A stretch of 64,000 bases of DNA from UBA2991 sp965221735 (GCA_965221735.1 OZ244910.1:372001-436000), one strand, 5' to 3'; positions 19,887-29,280 are shown, counted from the first letter of the stretch. Translations and numbers: made by a program. The notes: generated from the sequence alone by a model not told the origin.

Positions 19887-20759
19887 GTGGGCGACCTGAC
19901 CGAACCGTTCCAGTTCGAGTTCTTCGTGCGCGGCATGATCGCGGCCACGCTCGTCGGCGTGCTTTGCGGGGCCGTCGGCGTCTACGTCGTGCTGCGCAGC
20001 CTCGCCTACATCGGCCACGGGCTTGCCCACAGCATCTTCGGCGGCGCCGTCGTCTCCTTCGTCTCCGGCATCAGCTTCTACATCGGCGCGACCCTCTGGG
20101 GCGTGTTCACCGTCCTCCTCATCAACGCCGCCGCGCGCCGCCGCCAGATCGGGGGCGACGCCGCCATCGGCATCATCACCACCTGTGCGTTCGCCCTCGG
20201 CGTCGCCCTCATCAGCCGTCACGGCCAGTTCACCCGCGACTTCGACGCGGCCCTCTTCGGCGAGATCCTCGGCATCACCAGCGGCGACCTCGCCGTCATC
20301 GGCGGCGTCCTCGCGCTCGCCGCCGCCGTCGTCTTCGCCTTCTGGAAGCAGCTCCTCTTCACCACCTTCGACTCCGACGTCGCCACCACCTACGGCGTGC
20401 CCGTCCCCTGGGTCGAGGCGCTCTTCTCGCTCGTGCTCGCCGCGACGGTCATCGCCTCCCTGCAGGTGCTCGGCGCGACCCTGATCGCGGCCGCCCTCGT
20501 CATCCCGCCCGTCACCGCCCGCCTTCTGACCGACTCGTTCACGCGCATGTTCGCGCTGGCGGCTGCGCTGGGCGGGGCCAGCGGGCTCGTCGGCGTGTAC
20601 GTCTCCTGGTTCGTCGACGTCTCCTCCGGGGCGACGGTCGTGCTTCTCCAGGGCGCGCTCTTCGTCGTTGCCCTGGCCTGGGCGGTCGCGCGCTCGCGCT
20701 GGCCCGGCACCGGCAGCGGCGAGCGCCTCGCCGCCCTCGAAGGCGCCACCCTCGACTGA
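19887..20759 (+). CDS. Metal ABC transporter permease (ZnuB family)
   Basis: 290 aa membrane protein with about eight hydrophobic segments and the family pattern AYIGHGLAHSIFGG, GDAAIGIITT and LGATLIAAALVIPPVTARLL. It forms the membrane channel of the importer. GTG start at 19887, 2 bases after the ATPase stop, so coupled. The last gene of the operon; a 179-base gap to dnaE follows. Confidence 0.94.
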   Translation: MGDLTEPFQFEFFVRGMIAATLVGVLCGAVGVYVVLRSLAYIGHGLAHSIFGGAVVSFVSGISFYIGATLWGVFTVLLINAAARRRQIGGDAAIGIITTCAFALGVALISRHGQFTRDFDAALFGEILGITSGDLAVIGGVLALAAAVVFAFWKQLLFTTFDSDVATTYGVPVPWVEALFSLVLAATVIASLQVLGATLIAAALVIPPVTARLLTDSFTRMFALAAALGGASGLVGVYVSWFVDVSSGATVVLLQGALFVVALAWAVARSRWPGTGSGERLAALEGATLD

Positions 20760-20883
20760 ACCGCGACCCTCTGGGACATAAGCGCCGGGCTCCGCTTCAG
20801 GCTGCCGAAGGGTGACGTAACCACCCCCGTGGGCAGGGAGTCGCGCCGGTAGAGTATCGAGCCGGTAATCCGTCGCGAATTGC

Positions 20884-20916
20884 CCCGGAAGGGTCTGCCC
20901 AAGGACCCCCTCCGGG
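20884..20916 (+). promoter_or_regulatory. Hairpin just upstream of the dnaE -10 box
   Basis: CCCGGA-a-GGGTC / GACCC-cc-TCCGGG with an 8-base loop. It may end transcription from the importer operon (no T tract) or be an operator over the dnaE -35 region, since TACGAT starts 3 bases after it. Confidence 0.45.
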
Positions 20917-20918
20917 AG

Positions 20919-20924
20919 TACGAT
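20919..20924 (+). promoter_or_regulatory. -10 box, probable dnaE promoter
   Basis: TACGAT 14 bases before the dnaE ATG; the expected leader is only about 7 bases and has no Shine-Dalgarno. Confidence 0.4.
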
Positions 20925-20938
20925 GACCCAACACCCAA

Positions 20939-23900
20939 ATGTTCACGCACTTACACACGCACACCGAATTTTCGCTCCTCGACGGGATGTCCCGGATCCC
21001 CCAGCTCCTCGATCGCGCGCAGGAACTGCGGATGGAAGCCATCGCCATGACGGACCACGGCGCCCTCTACGGTGCGCTCGACTTCTACCGGGAAGCGAAG
21101 GATCGCGGCATCAAGCCGATCATCGGGCTCGAGGCGTACGTCGCCCCCGAGTCGCGACACAGCCGCACCCGCGAGCGCCAGCCCTACCACCTCACCATGC
21201 TCGCCCGCGACCTGACCGGCTATCGCAACCTCCTCCAGCTCGTCACCAAGTCGAACCTGGAGGGCTTCTACTACAAGCCCCGTATCGATCGGGAGCTGCT
21301 CGAACAGCACAGCGCCGGCATCACCGTCCTCAGCGGCTGCCCCTCGAGCGAGTTTTTCGAACGCCTCAGCGAGGGCGACCGGGACGGGGCGATCGAGGTT
21401 GCGCGCTGGTACCGCGAGGTCTTCGACGGGCACTACGCGCTTGAGGTGCAGGAGCACGGCGTCGAGCGCTTCAGCCGCGTGAACCCCGACATCATCTCCG
21501 TCGGCCGCGAGCTCGACATCCCCGTCGTCGCCACCAACGACGGGCACTTCACGATCGCGGAAGAGGCCCCGGCGCATGACGTCCTCCTCTGCATTGGCAC
21601 GAACGCCACCGTCGACCAGGAGGACCGCTTCCGCATCGACGGCGAGGGCTACTACCTCCGCAGCGACGAGGAGATGCGCGCGCTCTTCCCCGAGATCCCC
21701 GAGGTCATCACCAACACGGAGATGCTTGCCGACGCCTGCGACCTCGAGCTGAGCTTCGACCGCGCCCTCCTCCCGGAGCCGGTCACGCCCGAAGGGGTCA
21801 CCAACGACGCCTACCTGCGTCAGCTCTGCCGCGACGGCCTGACCGGGCGCGTCGGGACGCTGACGCCCGAGCTGGAGCAGCGCCTCGACTACGAGCTCGA
21901 CGTGCTCCGCGAGACGGGCTTCACCGACTACTTCTTCGTCGTCAAGGAGATCGCCGACTTCGCCCGCAAGGAGCGCATCCCCATGGGCATGCGCGGTTCC
22001 GCGGCCGCCTCCCTCGCGCTCTACTCGCTTGGCGTCACCGACATCGACCCCGTCGCGAATAACCTGGTCTTCGAGCGCTTCCTCAACGTCGAGCGCCGCC
22101 AGATGCCGGACGTCGACTTCGACTTCGCGGACGACCGCCGCGACGAGGTCATCCGCTTCGCCTACGAGCGCTTCGGCGAGGACAAGGTCGCCCAGATCAT
22201 CACCTTCGGAACCCTCGGCGCGAAGGCCGCCATCCGCGACGTCGGCCGCGCCCTCGGCATGACCTACGCCGACACGGACCGCGTCGCCCGCTATATCCCG
22301 AACGCCCTCCACATCACCCTCGGGGACGCCCTCGATCAGTCGAGCGACCTCAAGGAGGCGTACGACACCGACGCGCAGGTGCGCCGCCTCGTCGACATGG
22401 CCCAGCAGCTGGAAGGCGTCGCCCGCCACGCGAGCACGCACGCCGCCGGTGTCGTCATCTCCCGCGAACCGCTGGCCGAGGTCGTGCCCCTCCAGCGCAC
22501 GGGTCGCGGTGACGACCAGGCCATCCCGACCACGCAGTTCGCGATGGAGCAGGTCGACGCCATGGGCCTGCTCAAGGTCGACTTCCTCGGCCTCTCGAAC
22601 CTGACCATTCTCGGCCGCGCCGTCGATCTCGTTCGCGAGACGACCGGCGTCGAGGTCGACCTGCTCAAGCTCCCCGAGGCCGACCCCGCGACCATGGACA
22701 CGCTCGGCCGCGGCGAGACCTTCGGCGTGTTTCAGCTGGAGTCGGCGGGGATGCGGCGTTACGTCCAGGAGCTGAAGCCCAAGAGCGTCGCCGAGATCTG
22801 CGCCATGGTCGCGCTCTACCGGCCCGGCCCCATGGCCCACATCCCCACCTACATCCGCGCCAGCCACGGCGAGGAGGCGATCCAGCATCCCCACCCCGAC
22901 CTCGCCGGCATCCTCGCCGATACACACGGCGTCATCGTCTACCAGGACCAGGTGCTCCAGATCGCGCAACGCTTCGCCGGCTACACGCTGGGCGAAGCGG
23001 ACGTGATGCGGAAGGCGATGGGCAAGAAGAAAGCGGAGGTGATGGCGGCGGAAAGCTCCCGCTTCATCGAGGGGGCGGTAGGGAACGGCTACCCGGAAGA
23101 TCGCGCCCGCGCCGTCTGGGAGCTCATCGAGCCCTTCGCCGGCTACGCCTTCAACAAGGCCCACGCCTGGTGCTACGGCAACATCGCCTACCAGACCGCC
23201 TACCTGAAGACGAACCACGCGGTCGAGTACCTGACCGCCGTCCTCCAGCTCGCCGGCAGCTCCCCGGACCCCTTCGAGCGCATCGCCCAGGCGGTCGCGG
23301 AGTGCACCCGCCTCGGTATCGAGGTGCTTCCGCCCGACATCAACGCCAGCAAGAAGACCTTCGCCGTGGAGCATCGCGACGACGGCTCGCTCGCCATCCG
23401 CTTCGGCCTCGGCGACATCAAGAACGTCGGTCCCGCGGCGGTGGAGGGCATCATCGCCGTGCGCGAGAAGGACGGCCCCTACCGGGACGTCGACGACTTC
23501 TGCAAGCGCGCGGACCTCGAAGGGGCCACCAGCCGCACCCTCGAGCACCTGGCGCTCGGCGGCGCGCTGGACGAGATCGGCGACCGGGGCACGTTGCGGG
23601 CCAACAGCGAGCGCATCGCCAACCTCGCCAAGCGCGAGCGCGAACTCCGCGACAGCGGCCAGTCGACCATGTTCGACCTCTTCGGCAGCGAGGTGGATAC
23701 CCCCATGCCCGCCCTCGAGCTCGTCGACGCCCCCCTCGACCAGGACGAGCGCCTGCGCTGGGAGAAGGAGCTGCTCGGCGTCTACCTCAGCGAGCACCCC
23801 TTCCGCCGCGCCGCCCAGGAGCTGGCCGCCCACAACCCCGTCCAGCTTGCCGACCTCTCGCTGGAGCTTGCCGGCCAGACCGTGCGTGTCGCGGGGATGA

Positions 23901-24646
23901 TCACGCAGGTCACCGTCCGCTACACGCGGGACAACCGCCGCTACTACCTCGTCACGCTCGAGGACCTGTCCGGACGGGCCGAGCTGGCGGTCTGGAGCGA
24001 TGTGCTCGAGATATCCAGCGAGGACACCTGGGCGGAGGGCCAGATCGTGCTCGTCTCGGTCGATTGCCGCGACCGTGGCGACCGGCTCAACCTCAGCGCC
24101 CGCCGCGCCGCCCCCTGGGATGCGACGGAAGGCACCCTCATCGGCTTCCGGCCCGAGGAGTGGCAGGTCGAGCCACGTCGTGGCGGCGGCCGCCGCCGTC
24201 CCCCCGCCCAGCGCAGCTCCGCGCCGCAGATCCCCCCGGCCCCGCCCGCTGCCGCCCGCACCGCAAACAGGAACGGCAACGGCAACGGCGCCGCCCCGTT
24301 ACCTCCGCCTCCCGCCGCCACGACGGAAGCCGAGTCTCCGGGAGTCCGCTCGCCGGTCGGTCGCGACTCCGCCCAGCTCGTCATCACCATCTACGAGACA
24401 GAAGATGAGATGACCGACAAGGCCCTGCTCAGCAGCGTGGCGGCTCTCCTGCAGGACCGTCCCGGCCCGGACGAGGTGCGTCTCGTCATCCACGACACCG
24501 ATGGCCAGGACCAGGAGTTTGACCTGGAGCGCGCGGCCGTCAGCGAGGAGTTGGCCCGCAGCATCGAGAAGGTGCTCGCGGCGAATAAAGGGACCGCGCG
24601 CCTCTCGCGCAGCCGCCAGCTGGCGGGCGCCGGGGCTGGCGGCTAG
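20939..24646 (+). CDS. dnaE: DNA polymerase III subunit alpha
   Basis: Replicative polymerase, 1235 aa, DnaE1 type. The PHP domain is at residues 1-210 (HLHTHTEFSLLDG, MTDHG, GLEAYVAP, ATNDGHF). The palm carries the catalytic aspartates in MPDVDFDFAD; GMRGSAAAS and the fingers follow. The helix-hairpin-helix region contains FGLGDIKNVG and the OB domain VAGMITQVTVRYTRDN. After an Arg/Pro/Asn-rich linker (about residues 1080-1130) comes a C-terminal domain of about 100 residues. The PHP ligands look intact, so metal-dependent proofreading or phosphatase activity is conceivable. Its stop abuts the stop of the convergent DinB gene with no base between. Confidence 0.97.
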   Translation: MFTHLHTHTEFSLLDGMSRIPQLLDRAQELRMEAIAMTDHGALYGALDFYREAKDRGIKPIIGLEAYVAPESRHSRTRERQPYHLTMLARDLTGYRNLLQLVTKSNLEGFYYKPRIDRELLEQHSAGITVLSGCPSSEFFERLSEGDRDGAIEVARWYREVFDGHYALEVQEHGVERFSRVNPDIISVGRELDIPVVATNDGHFTIAEEAPAHDVLLCIGTNATVDQEDRFRIDGEGYYLRSDEEMRALFPEIPEVITNTEMLADACDLELSFDRALLPEPVTPEGVTNDAYLRQLCRDGLTGRVGTLTPELEQRLDYELDVLRETGFTDYFFVVKEIADFARKERIPMGMRGSAAASLALYSLGVTDIDPVANNLVFERFLNVERRQMPDVDFDFADDRRDEVIRFAYERFGEDKVAQIITFGTLGAKAAIRDVGRALGMTYADTDRVARYIPNALHITLGDALDQSSDLKEAYDTDAQVRRLVDMAQQLEGVARHASTHAAGVVISREPLAEVVPLQRTGRGDDQAIPTTQFAMEQVDAMGLLKVDFLGLSNLTILGRAVDLVRETTGVEVDLLKLPEADPATMDTLGRGETFGVFQLESAGMRRYVQELKPKSVAEICAMVALYRPGPMAHIPTYIRASHGEEAIQHPHPDLAGILADTHGVIVYQDQVLQIAQRFAGYTLGEADVMRKAMGKKKAEVMAAESSRFIEGAVGNGYPEDRARAVWELIEPFAGYAFNKAHAWCYGNIAYQTAYLKTNHAVEYLTAVLQLAGSSPDPFERIAQAVAECTRLGIEVLPPDINASKKTFAVEHRDDGSLAIRFGLGDIKNVGPAAVEGIIAVREKDGPYRDVDDFCKRADLEGATSRTLEHLALGGALDEIGDRGTLRANSERIANLAKRERELRDSGQSTMFDLFGSEVDTPMPALELVDAPLDQDERLRWEKELLGVYLSEHPFRRAAQELAAHNPVQLADLSLELAGQTVRVAGMITQVTVRYTRDNRRYYLVTLEDLSGRAELAVWSDVLEISSEDTWAEGQIVLVSVDCRDRGDRLNLSARRAAPWDATEGTLIGFRPEEWQVEPRRGGGRRRPPAQRSSAPQIPPAPPAAARTANRNGNGNGAAPLPPPPAATTEAESPGVRSPVGRDSAQLVITIYETEDEMTDKALLSSVAALLQDRPGPDEVRLVIHDTDGQDQEFDLERAAVSEELARSIEKVLAANKGTARLSRSRQLAGAGAGG

Positions 24647-25159
24647 CTACTCCGGGGGGCGGGCGCGGCGCTCCTGCGCCCCGTCCGCGGTCTCGCCCAG
24701 GAGCGCCTCGATCTGACCCAGGTGGGCGGCGTCGTGCCCCGCCCAGATTTGCACGAACTGGGCGGCAGTGATCGGCTCGTCGCGCGGTCCGGGGGCCGTG
24801 CGCTCCCAGTCGGAGTCGCGCATCGTCGCGATCAGGTTCATCGACGCCTGCCGCTGCAGGGCGAAGTCGCCCAGCAGGACGCCCTTCTCGTCGCGTTCGC
24901 GGTTGCGGTCGCGCTCCCACTCGTCCGGGGGCAGGAAGTAGAGGGCCGGGTTCGGCTCGGCGACCAGCCGCTCCAGCCCTACTCGAAACTCGAGCGCCTC
25001 CGCGTCGCGCAGGTGTGCGAGCACGGTGCGCGCCGGCCACTCCCCCTTCGGGGCGGCGTCGAGGTCCTCGTCGGTGCTTTCGACGGTGAGGTGGGCGAGC
25101 CTGCTGGGTGTGGCAGCGAGCTGGGCGAGCGCTCGTTTAAGGTCCGGGTTGTCTGGCAT
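24647..25159 (-). CDS. DinB/YfiT-like four-helix protein
   Basis: 170 aa. A four-helix bundle protein of the DinB/DUF664 superfamily, putative metal-dependent hydrolase or thiol transferase. Metal-ligand histidines are likely His50 (VLAHLRDAEALE) and the pair in WAGHDAAHLGQIE. The LLM, SnoaL and VOC neighbours elsewhere in the window suggest a catabolic or detoxifying repertoire, but no substrate can be named. A TAGAAT -10 box 6 bases before the ATG implies a leaderless mRNA. Confidence 0.85.
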   Translation of the reverse strand: MPDNPDLKRALAQLAATPSRLAHLTVESTDEDLDAAPKGEWPARTVLAHLRDAEALEFRVGLERLVAEPNPALYFLPPDEWERDRNRERDEKGVLLGDFALQRQASMNLIATMRDSDWERTAPGPRDEPITAAQFVQIWAGHDAAHLGQIEALLGETADGAQERRARPPE

Positions 25160-25165
25160 GGACGG

Positions 25166-25171
25166 ATTCTA
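25166..25171 (-). promoter_or_regulatory. -10 box of the DinB-like gene
   Basis: TAGAAT on the minus strand, 6 bases before the ATG at 25159. Leaderless arrangement. Confidence 0.5.
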
Positions 25172-25223
25172 GCCGCCCCGGAGCCCGTGGCCCGACCGGG
25201 AAGCGCCTGAGCGCGGCCGCGGC

Positions 25224-25229
25224 GATAAT
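25224..25229 (+). promoter_or_regulatory. -10 box of the alpha/beta hydrolase gene
   Basis: GATAAT, 6 bases before the ATG at 25236. Leaderless arrangement. Confidence 0.45.
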
Positions 25230-25235
25230 CGCGCG

Positions 25236-26096
25236 ATGCAGCCGATCGAGCGGCGCGTGCGGGCGAACGGCGTGGAGCTGGCCTGGTTTGAGCGCGAGGG
25301 CCGCGAGCCGACCGTCCTTTTCGCCCACGCGACCGGGTTCCACGCCCGCTGCTGGGACGCCATCGCCGAGTCCCTCGACCAGCGCAGCATCGCGCTCGAC
25401 CTGCGCGGCCACGGCCGCAGCGAGAAGCCCGAGCCGCCCTACCCCTGGAGCGACGTCGCCGACGATATGGCCGCCTTCTGCGAGGCGCTCGACCTGCGCG
25501 GCGCGATCGGCGTCGGCCACTCGAAGGGCGGTGCTGCCGTCGCAGCCGCAGCGGCCCTGCGACCGGGCACCTTCGCTGCGCTCCTCCTCGTCGACCCCGT
25601 CCTGATGAAGCCGTCGCTCTACGAACGTGAGCCCGCGTTCGAGGCCGAGCACTTCGTCGCTCGCCGCCGCAACGAGTGGTCCTCGCCCGACGAGATGGTC
25701 GAGCGCTTCGCCGGCCGCGACCCCTTCCGCCGCTGGCGGCCCCGCGTCCTGCGCGACTACTGCGAGCACGGCCTCCTCCCCGCTCCCGACGGCGAGGGCT
25801 ACGTCCTCGCCTGCCCGCCCCTGGTCGAGGCGGCGGTCTACGCCGGCAATCGCGCCTGGGACCCGTACCCGCTCCTGCGCGAGCTCGACCTCCCCATCCG
25901 CATCCTCCGCGCCCCGCCCCCAACCCCCGACCAGCAGTGGAGCATGATGGTCTCCCCCACCTGGCCGGGGCTGGTCGGGGAGCTGCGGAACGCTGAGGAA
26001 CTCATCCTCGAAGAGAACAGCCACTTCATCCCCATGGAGTCTCCCGACCTCGTAGTCGGGCACATCCGGGAGCTCGCGGAGCGGGTAGGGGCCTAG
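25236..26096 (+). CDS. Alpha/beta hydrolase
   Basis: 286 aa, cytoplasmic. Oxyanion region HATGFHARCW, Asp-bearing strand ALDLRGHGRSEKP, nucleophile elbow GHSKGG (Ser96) and the catalytic His in EENSHFIPME. An insertion of about 90 residues forms the lid. The family includes esterases, C-C hydrolases and haloperoxidase-like enzymes; the sequence does not settle which. The TAG stop shares 2 bases (26094-26095) with the convergent ricT stop codon. Confidence 0.9.
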   Translation: MQPIERRVRANGVELAWFEREGREPTVLFAHATGFHARCWDAIAESLDQRSIALDLRGHGRSEKPEPPYPWSDVADDMAAFCEALDLRGAIGVGHSKGGAAVAAAAALRPGTFAALLLVDPVLMKPSLYEREPAFEAEHFVARRRNEWSSPDEMVERFAGRDPFRRWRPRVLRDYCEHGLLPAPDGEGYVLACPPLVEAAVYAGNRAWDPYPLLRELDLPIRILRAPPPTPDQQWSMMVSPTWPGLVGELRNAEELILEENSHFIPMESPDLVVGHIRELAERVGA

Positions 26097-27379
26097 GAGT
26101 CGCTGCCCTCGGCGCTGCCGCCACCACCCCCACCGCCCCCGCGACGCCGTCGCCTTCGGCGGCGTCGCCGTCCGCTTCCCTGCGGCTGGTCACCGCCCCC
26201 GCCGGTGGAAGGCTGGCCGGAGGACTGCGCGTCGCCCGATCCCTGCCCCGGTGGGCGGTTCCCGGATGAGCGCCGGAACACCCGGCCCTTCGGCGCGTCC
26301 TCGCCTTGCTGCTGCGGTTGCTGCTGACCTTGCCGACCGCCTCCGCCCCTGCGGCCCCGCCCGCGGCGGCGCGAGGGACGGGAGCGATCCCGACCGGGGG
26401 CATCGGCCGACTCGCGGCCTAGCTGGATGGGGGCGGCCTCCGGCATGGCCGCGACGGCCTGCAGCTCGGGCTCCGGCTCTTCCTCGGGCTCGATCAGCCC
26501 CTGCGCGATCGCTTCCTCGCGCGTGATGCTCGGCGGCGGCTCGGCGTTGCGCGCCGAAGGGTCCCAGCGCACCACCAGCCCGAGGTCGCGGTCGCCCACT
26601 TCGATCCGCTGGCCGCCCACGTTGAGCGTCACCTGGCGGCGGAGGACGTTGATGCCGACGACCTTGCCCTCGCCCGTGGGCGTGCTGCAGCGCTGGCCCA
26701 TCCGCGGCAGGGTCTTCTTCATCTCCTTGTACCCCTCCTCCTCGTAGGAGAGGCAGCAGAGGAGGCGTCCGCAGAGACCGCTGATCTTCTCGGGATTGAG
26801 CGGCAGCTCCTGGTCCTTGGCGAGGCGAATGGAGACCGAGGGGAACGTCTCCAGCCAGTTGGAGCAGCACAGCTCCCGACCGCAGATGCCGTAGCCCCCG
26901 GCCAGGCGGGCGCGGTCGCGTGCGCCGATGCGCCGCACCGACGCGCGCACGTCCCAGCGCTGTCCCGCCCGGCGCGAGAACTCGCGCTGGCCGCCCGTCC
27001 CCTCACCGCTGACGAGGAAGGTGAGGCGCTCGCCGTCGAGCGTGAACTCCGCCCGGTCGACCCGTCCTTCAAGCCCTGCTTCATCGGCAATCGCGCGCGC
27101 CTCCGGCAGCAGCTCCTCGGCGCGCGCGGCGAGGTCGCTCGCGTGGACGAGGTCGTCCTCCGTCGCGAGGCGGAGGATGGGATGCAGGTTGTCCTCGCCG
27201 AGCTCGTTCACGACCACCTGCTCGGGCGCGATCACGACGCGCGCCAGCTCGGGCCCGCGGTTCGTTTCGACAATGACGGATTCGCCCACTTCGAGCCGCA
27301 TGCCGGCGGCGTGGAAGTACTCGATGGGACCGGCGTTACGGAAACGGACACCGGCAACGTTCTGCCGGGGATCGGTCAT
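26093..27379 (-). CDS. ricT: PSP1-domain regulatory protein (RicT/YaaT-like)
   Basis: 428 aa. Residues 1-265 are the PSP1/RicT core with the cysteine motifs GICGRELCCSNW and GLCGRLLCCLSYE, which in Bacillus RicT help hold a [4Fe-4S] cluster in the RicAFT complex that assists RNase Y. Residues 290-428 are a low-complexity tail with RRRGRGRRGGGG, Gln-rich, then ten Arg followed by eight Gly. This RGG-like tail suggests RNA binding. No ricA or ricF is visible here. ATG overlaps the holB stop (ATGA); a holB-ricT pair is common in Gram-positives. Confidence 0.93.
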   Translation of the reverse strand: MTDPRQNVAGVRFRNAGPIEYFHAAGMRLEVGESVIVETNRGPELARVVIAPEQVVVNELGEDNLHPILRLATEDDLVHASDLAARAEELLPEARAIADEAGLEGRVDRAEFTLDGERLTFLVSGEGTGGQREFSRRAGQRWDVRASVRRIGARDRARLAGGYGICGRELCCSNWLETFPSVSIRLAKDQELPLNPEKISGLCGRLLCCLSYEEEGYKEMKKTLPRMGQRCSTPTGEGKVVGINVLRRQVTLNVGGQRIEVGDRDLGLVVRWDPSARNAEPPPSITREEAIAQGLIEPEEEPEPELQAVAAMPEAAPIQLGRESADAPGRDRSRPSRRRGRGRRGGGGRQGQQQPQQQGEDAPKGRVFRRSSGNRPPGQGSGDAQSSGQPSTGGGGDQPQGSGRRRRRRRRRRGGGGGGGGSAEGSDS

Positions 27380-28404
27380 GATTCGCCCTCGTTTCCGGAG
27401 GGGCCGGGAGCGCCCTCGGCGGCCAGTGTAACGGCGGGGAACCGCAGGAGCATGAGCTCCAGCGCCATCCGCGCCACCACCTGCGCCTCCAGATCGCTGC
27501 GCGCCTCCGCCACCGCCTGGAGCGCCTCGAGGGCGTCGCGGGCGCCGTTCTCGGATGCCACCGCCGTGCGCAGGCGCTCCTCCCAGAACGTCTCCCACAC
27601 GTCCAGCTCCGTCAGGACAAGCTCCCGGTCGCGCCGCCAGCGCTCGGCGAGGTCACCCGCGTAGGTCATGCGCTCGGCGGCGCGCGCCCCGGCCAGCTCC
27701 GCGCAGCGATCGAGCAGGCGCCCGCGGTCGTCCATCAGGTCGGGTTGCTCGGCGAAGGCGAGCGCGTCGGCGGGGCGCCGGCGGGATTCGGCTGCCGCCC
27801 GCGCCGCCAGCTCCTCCGGGAAGCCCCGTTCCCGGAGCCCTTCCGCCACTATCTGGTCGGGCACGAGCGAAACGGTCAGGGTCCGGCAGCGGCTGCGGAT
27901 CGTCTCCAGCAGGTTCTCCGGCGCCGCCGTGATGAGCGCGAGCACGGTCGCCGGTGGGGGTTCCTCCAGCGTCTTGAGCAGCGTGTTCGCGGCTTCGAGG
28001 CCCATGCGGTCCGCCGGTTCGATGATGATGACCCGGAAACGCCCCTCGAACGGGTAGCGCGAGACGGACTCGATGAGGCCCCGCACCTGGCAGATGCGGA
28101 TGTCGCGCGATCCGGGGTGGGGCTGATGCCCGCCCCCGCCCCGGCAGAAGCTGTCGCCCGGTTCCAGGTGGAGCACGTCGGGGTGGTTCCGCTCGGCGAT
28201 CAGGCGGCAGGCGCGGCAGTCGTTGCAGGGGCGCTCGTCGAGCGCCTCCTTCTCGCAGTTCAGCAGCCCCGCGAGCTCCAGGGCCAGCAGCGTGCGTCCC
28301 GTGCGCGCCGGTCCCGAGAAGAGCAGCGCGTGCGGCGGCTCCTCCATCGCGGCGATGTTTCGCAGGGCCCGCCGCAGCGCCTCGTGCCCGATGATTCCTG
28401 CCAT
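27376..28404 (-). CDS. holB: DNA polymerase III subunit delta'
   Basis: Clamp-loader subunit, 342 aa. Start MAGIIGHEALRRAL, degenerate P-loop GPARTGRT (Arg instead of Lys, as expected of the non-hydrolysing delta' subunit), zinc module CEKEA..CNDCRAC, TLLKTLEEPP, and the SRC motif IRSRCR. An extra Cys/His/Gly-rich insert (SFCRGGGGHQPHPG) follows the zinc module. TAAGCT lies 6 bases before the ATG, suggesting a leaderless transcript continuing into ricT. Confidence 0.94.
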   Translation of the reverse strand: MAGIIGHEALRRALRNIAAMEEPPHALLFSGPARTGRTLLALELAGLLNCEKEALDERPCNDCRACRLIAERNHPDVLHLEPGDSFCRGGGGHQPHPGSRDIRICQVRGLIESVSRYPFEGRFRVIIIEPADRMGLEAANTLLKTLEEPPPATVLALITAAPENLLETIRSRCRTLTVSLVPDQIVAEGLRERGFPEELAARAAAESRRRPADALAFAEQPDLMDDRGRLLDRCAELAGARAAERMTYAGDLAERWRRDRELVLTELDVWETFWEERLRTAVASENGARDALEALQAVAEARSDLEAQVVARMALELMLLRFPAVTLAAEGAPGPSGNEGES

Positions 28405-28410
28405 CCGACA

Positions 28411-28416
28411 AGCTTA
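28411..28416 (-). promoter_or_regulatory. -10 box of holB-ricT
   Basis: TAAGCT on the minus strand, 6 bases before the holB ATG at 28404. Confidence 0.4.
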
Positions 28417-28460
28417 CCAGTGAGGCTCGCCCCTCCCGCGTCTGCAAGGCAGGCCTTTGC

Positions 28461-28466
28461 TATCAT
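28461..28466 (+). promoter_or_regulatory. -10 box of the 267-aa unknown gene
   Basis: TATCAT, 10 bases before the ATG at 28477. No Shine-Dalgarno. Confidence 0.45.
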
Positions 28467-28476
28467 CCAGCTTGCT

Positions 28477-29280
28477 ATGTCTAGCACCGTCGACGGCGCC
28501 GACCCCGAGGTCGTCGCAGGGGAGGAGAACCCCGGCGAGAGCGACCTTGCCGTCGACGACGTGGTCACCCGCTTCCGCGAGGATGTTCGCTCCGGGATGC
28601 ACTGGTTCGAGGCCCTGCTCGACGCGATCGGGCGCTGGCGGGTGCCCGGCGAGACCCGTAACGGTCGCCGGTACGACTACCTCATCGGAGGCGAAGCGTT
28701 CGACTGGCTCCTCCTCGCCGAACGCCTGATCGACGAGATTCCGGAGCTGGCCCCGGCGGGTGAGGTGGAGGCGCTCCTCTTCACCGGCCACTGGCCCCTC
28801 GACCTCGACGACGACGAGTTCGCGGCCCGGCTCGGGGCGGCCAAGTACAGCGCCCACCTGAACTACACCTACGGCGTGCTCGTCGAGACGGCGCTCCAGC
28901 TCAGCGTCGAAGAAGAGATCCACAAGGAGAACCACGCCAGCCCCTGGGGAGACGACCTGCGCGCCCACGAGGGGATGTTCCAGCGCGTCTACGGCGCCGA
29001 CCGCGACCACCTGCGCGCCGCCTACTACGAGCAGACCGGCACGATGCTCCAGGAGGACATCTCCCTGCGCGAGTGGGAGACCTTCGTCTACTGGCTCTTC
29101 AAGCAGCGGCTCAAGCGCCAGGACAAGGCCCGCGTCGCCAGCGACACGCGCAAGGGACTGGGGCAGCTCTCCCGCATGGAGCTGGCGGTAAGCGAGCGGC
29201 GCCGCGGCGTCCGCCTGAGCGAGGACGAGTTCAGCGAGCGCTACGTCCCCAGGACCGGCCAGTCGAGGCGCGCGGTTTGA
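28477..29280 (+). CDS. Protein of unknown function, 267 aa
   Basis: I do not recognise a family. Soluble, acidic at the N-terminus, basic towards the C-terminus (RRRGVRLSEDEFSERY). Mostly helical by eye, with aromatic and acidic clusters (EAFDWLLLAERLIDEIPEL, LRAAYYEQTGTMLQED). Codon use is like its neighbours. The stop codon overlaps the TTG start of the next small gene (TTGA), so the pair is probably one operon and may work together. Confidence 0.8.
   Translation: MSSTVDGADPEVVAGEENPGESDLAVDDVVTRFREDVRSGMHWFEALLDAIGRWRVPGETRNGRRYDYLIGGEAFDWLLLAERLIDEIPELAPAGEVEALLFTGHWPLDLDDDEFAARLGAAKYSAHLNYTYGVLVETALQLSVEEEIHKENHASPWGDDLRAHEGMFQRVYGADRDHLRAAYYEQTGTMLQEDISLREWETFVYWLFKQRLKRQDKARVASDTRKGLGQLSRMELAVSERRRGVRLSEDEFSERYVPRTGQSRRAV

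Noticed and set aside
20951..23833. 960-aa frame antisense to dnaE
   Set aside because: Shadow of dnaE; no recognisable domain.
26093..26200. Poly-Arg/Gly run as a sequencing artefact
   Set aside because: The codons vary and the frame stays open; RGG-like tails of this kind are plausible, though it remains worth confirming by reads.
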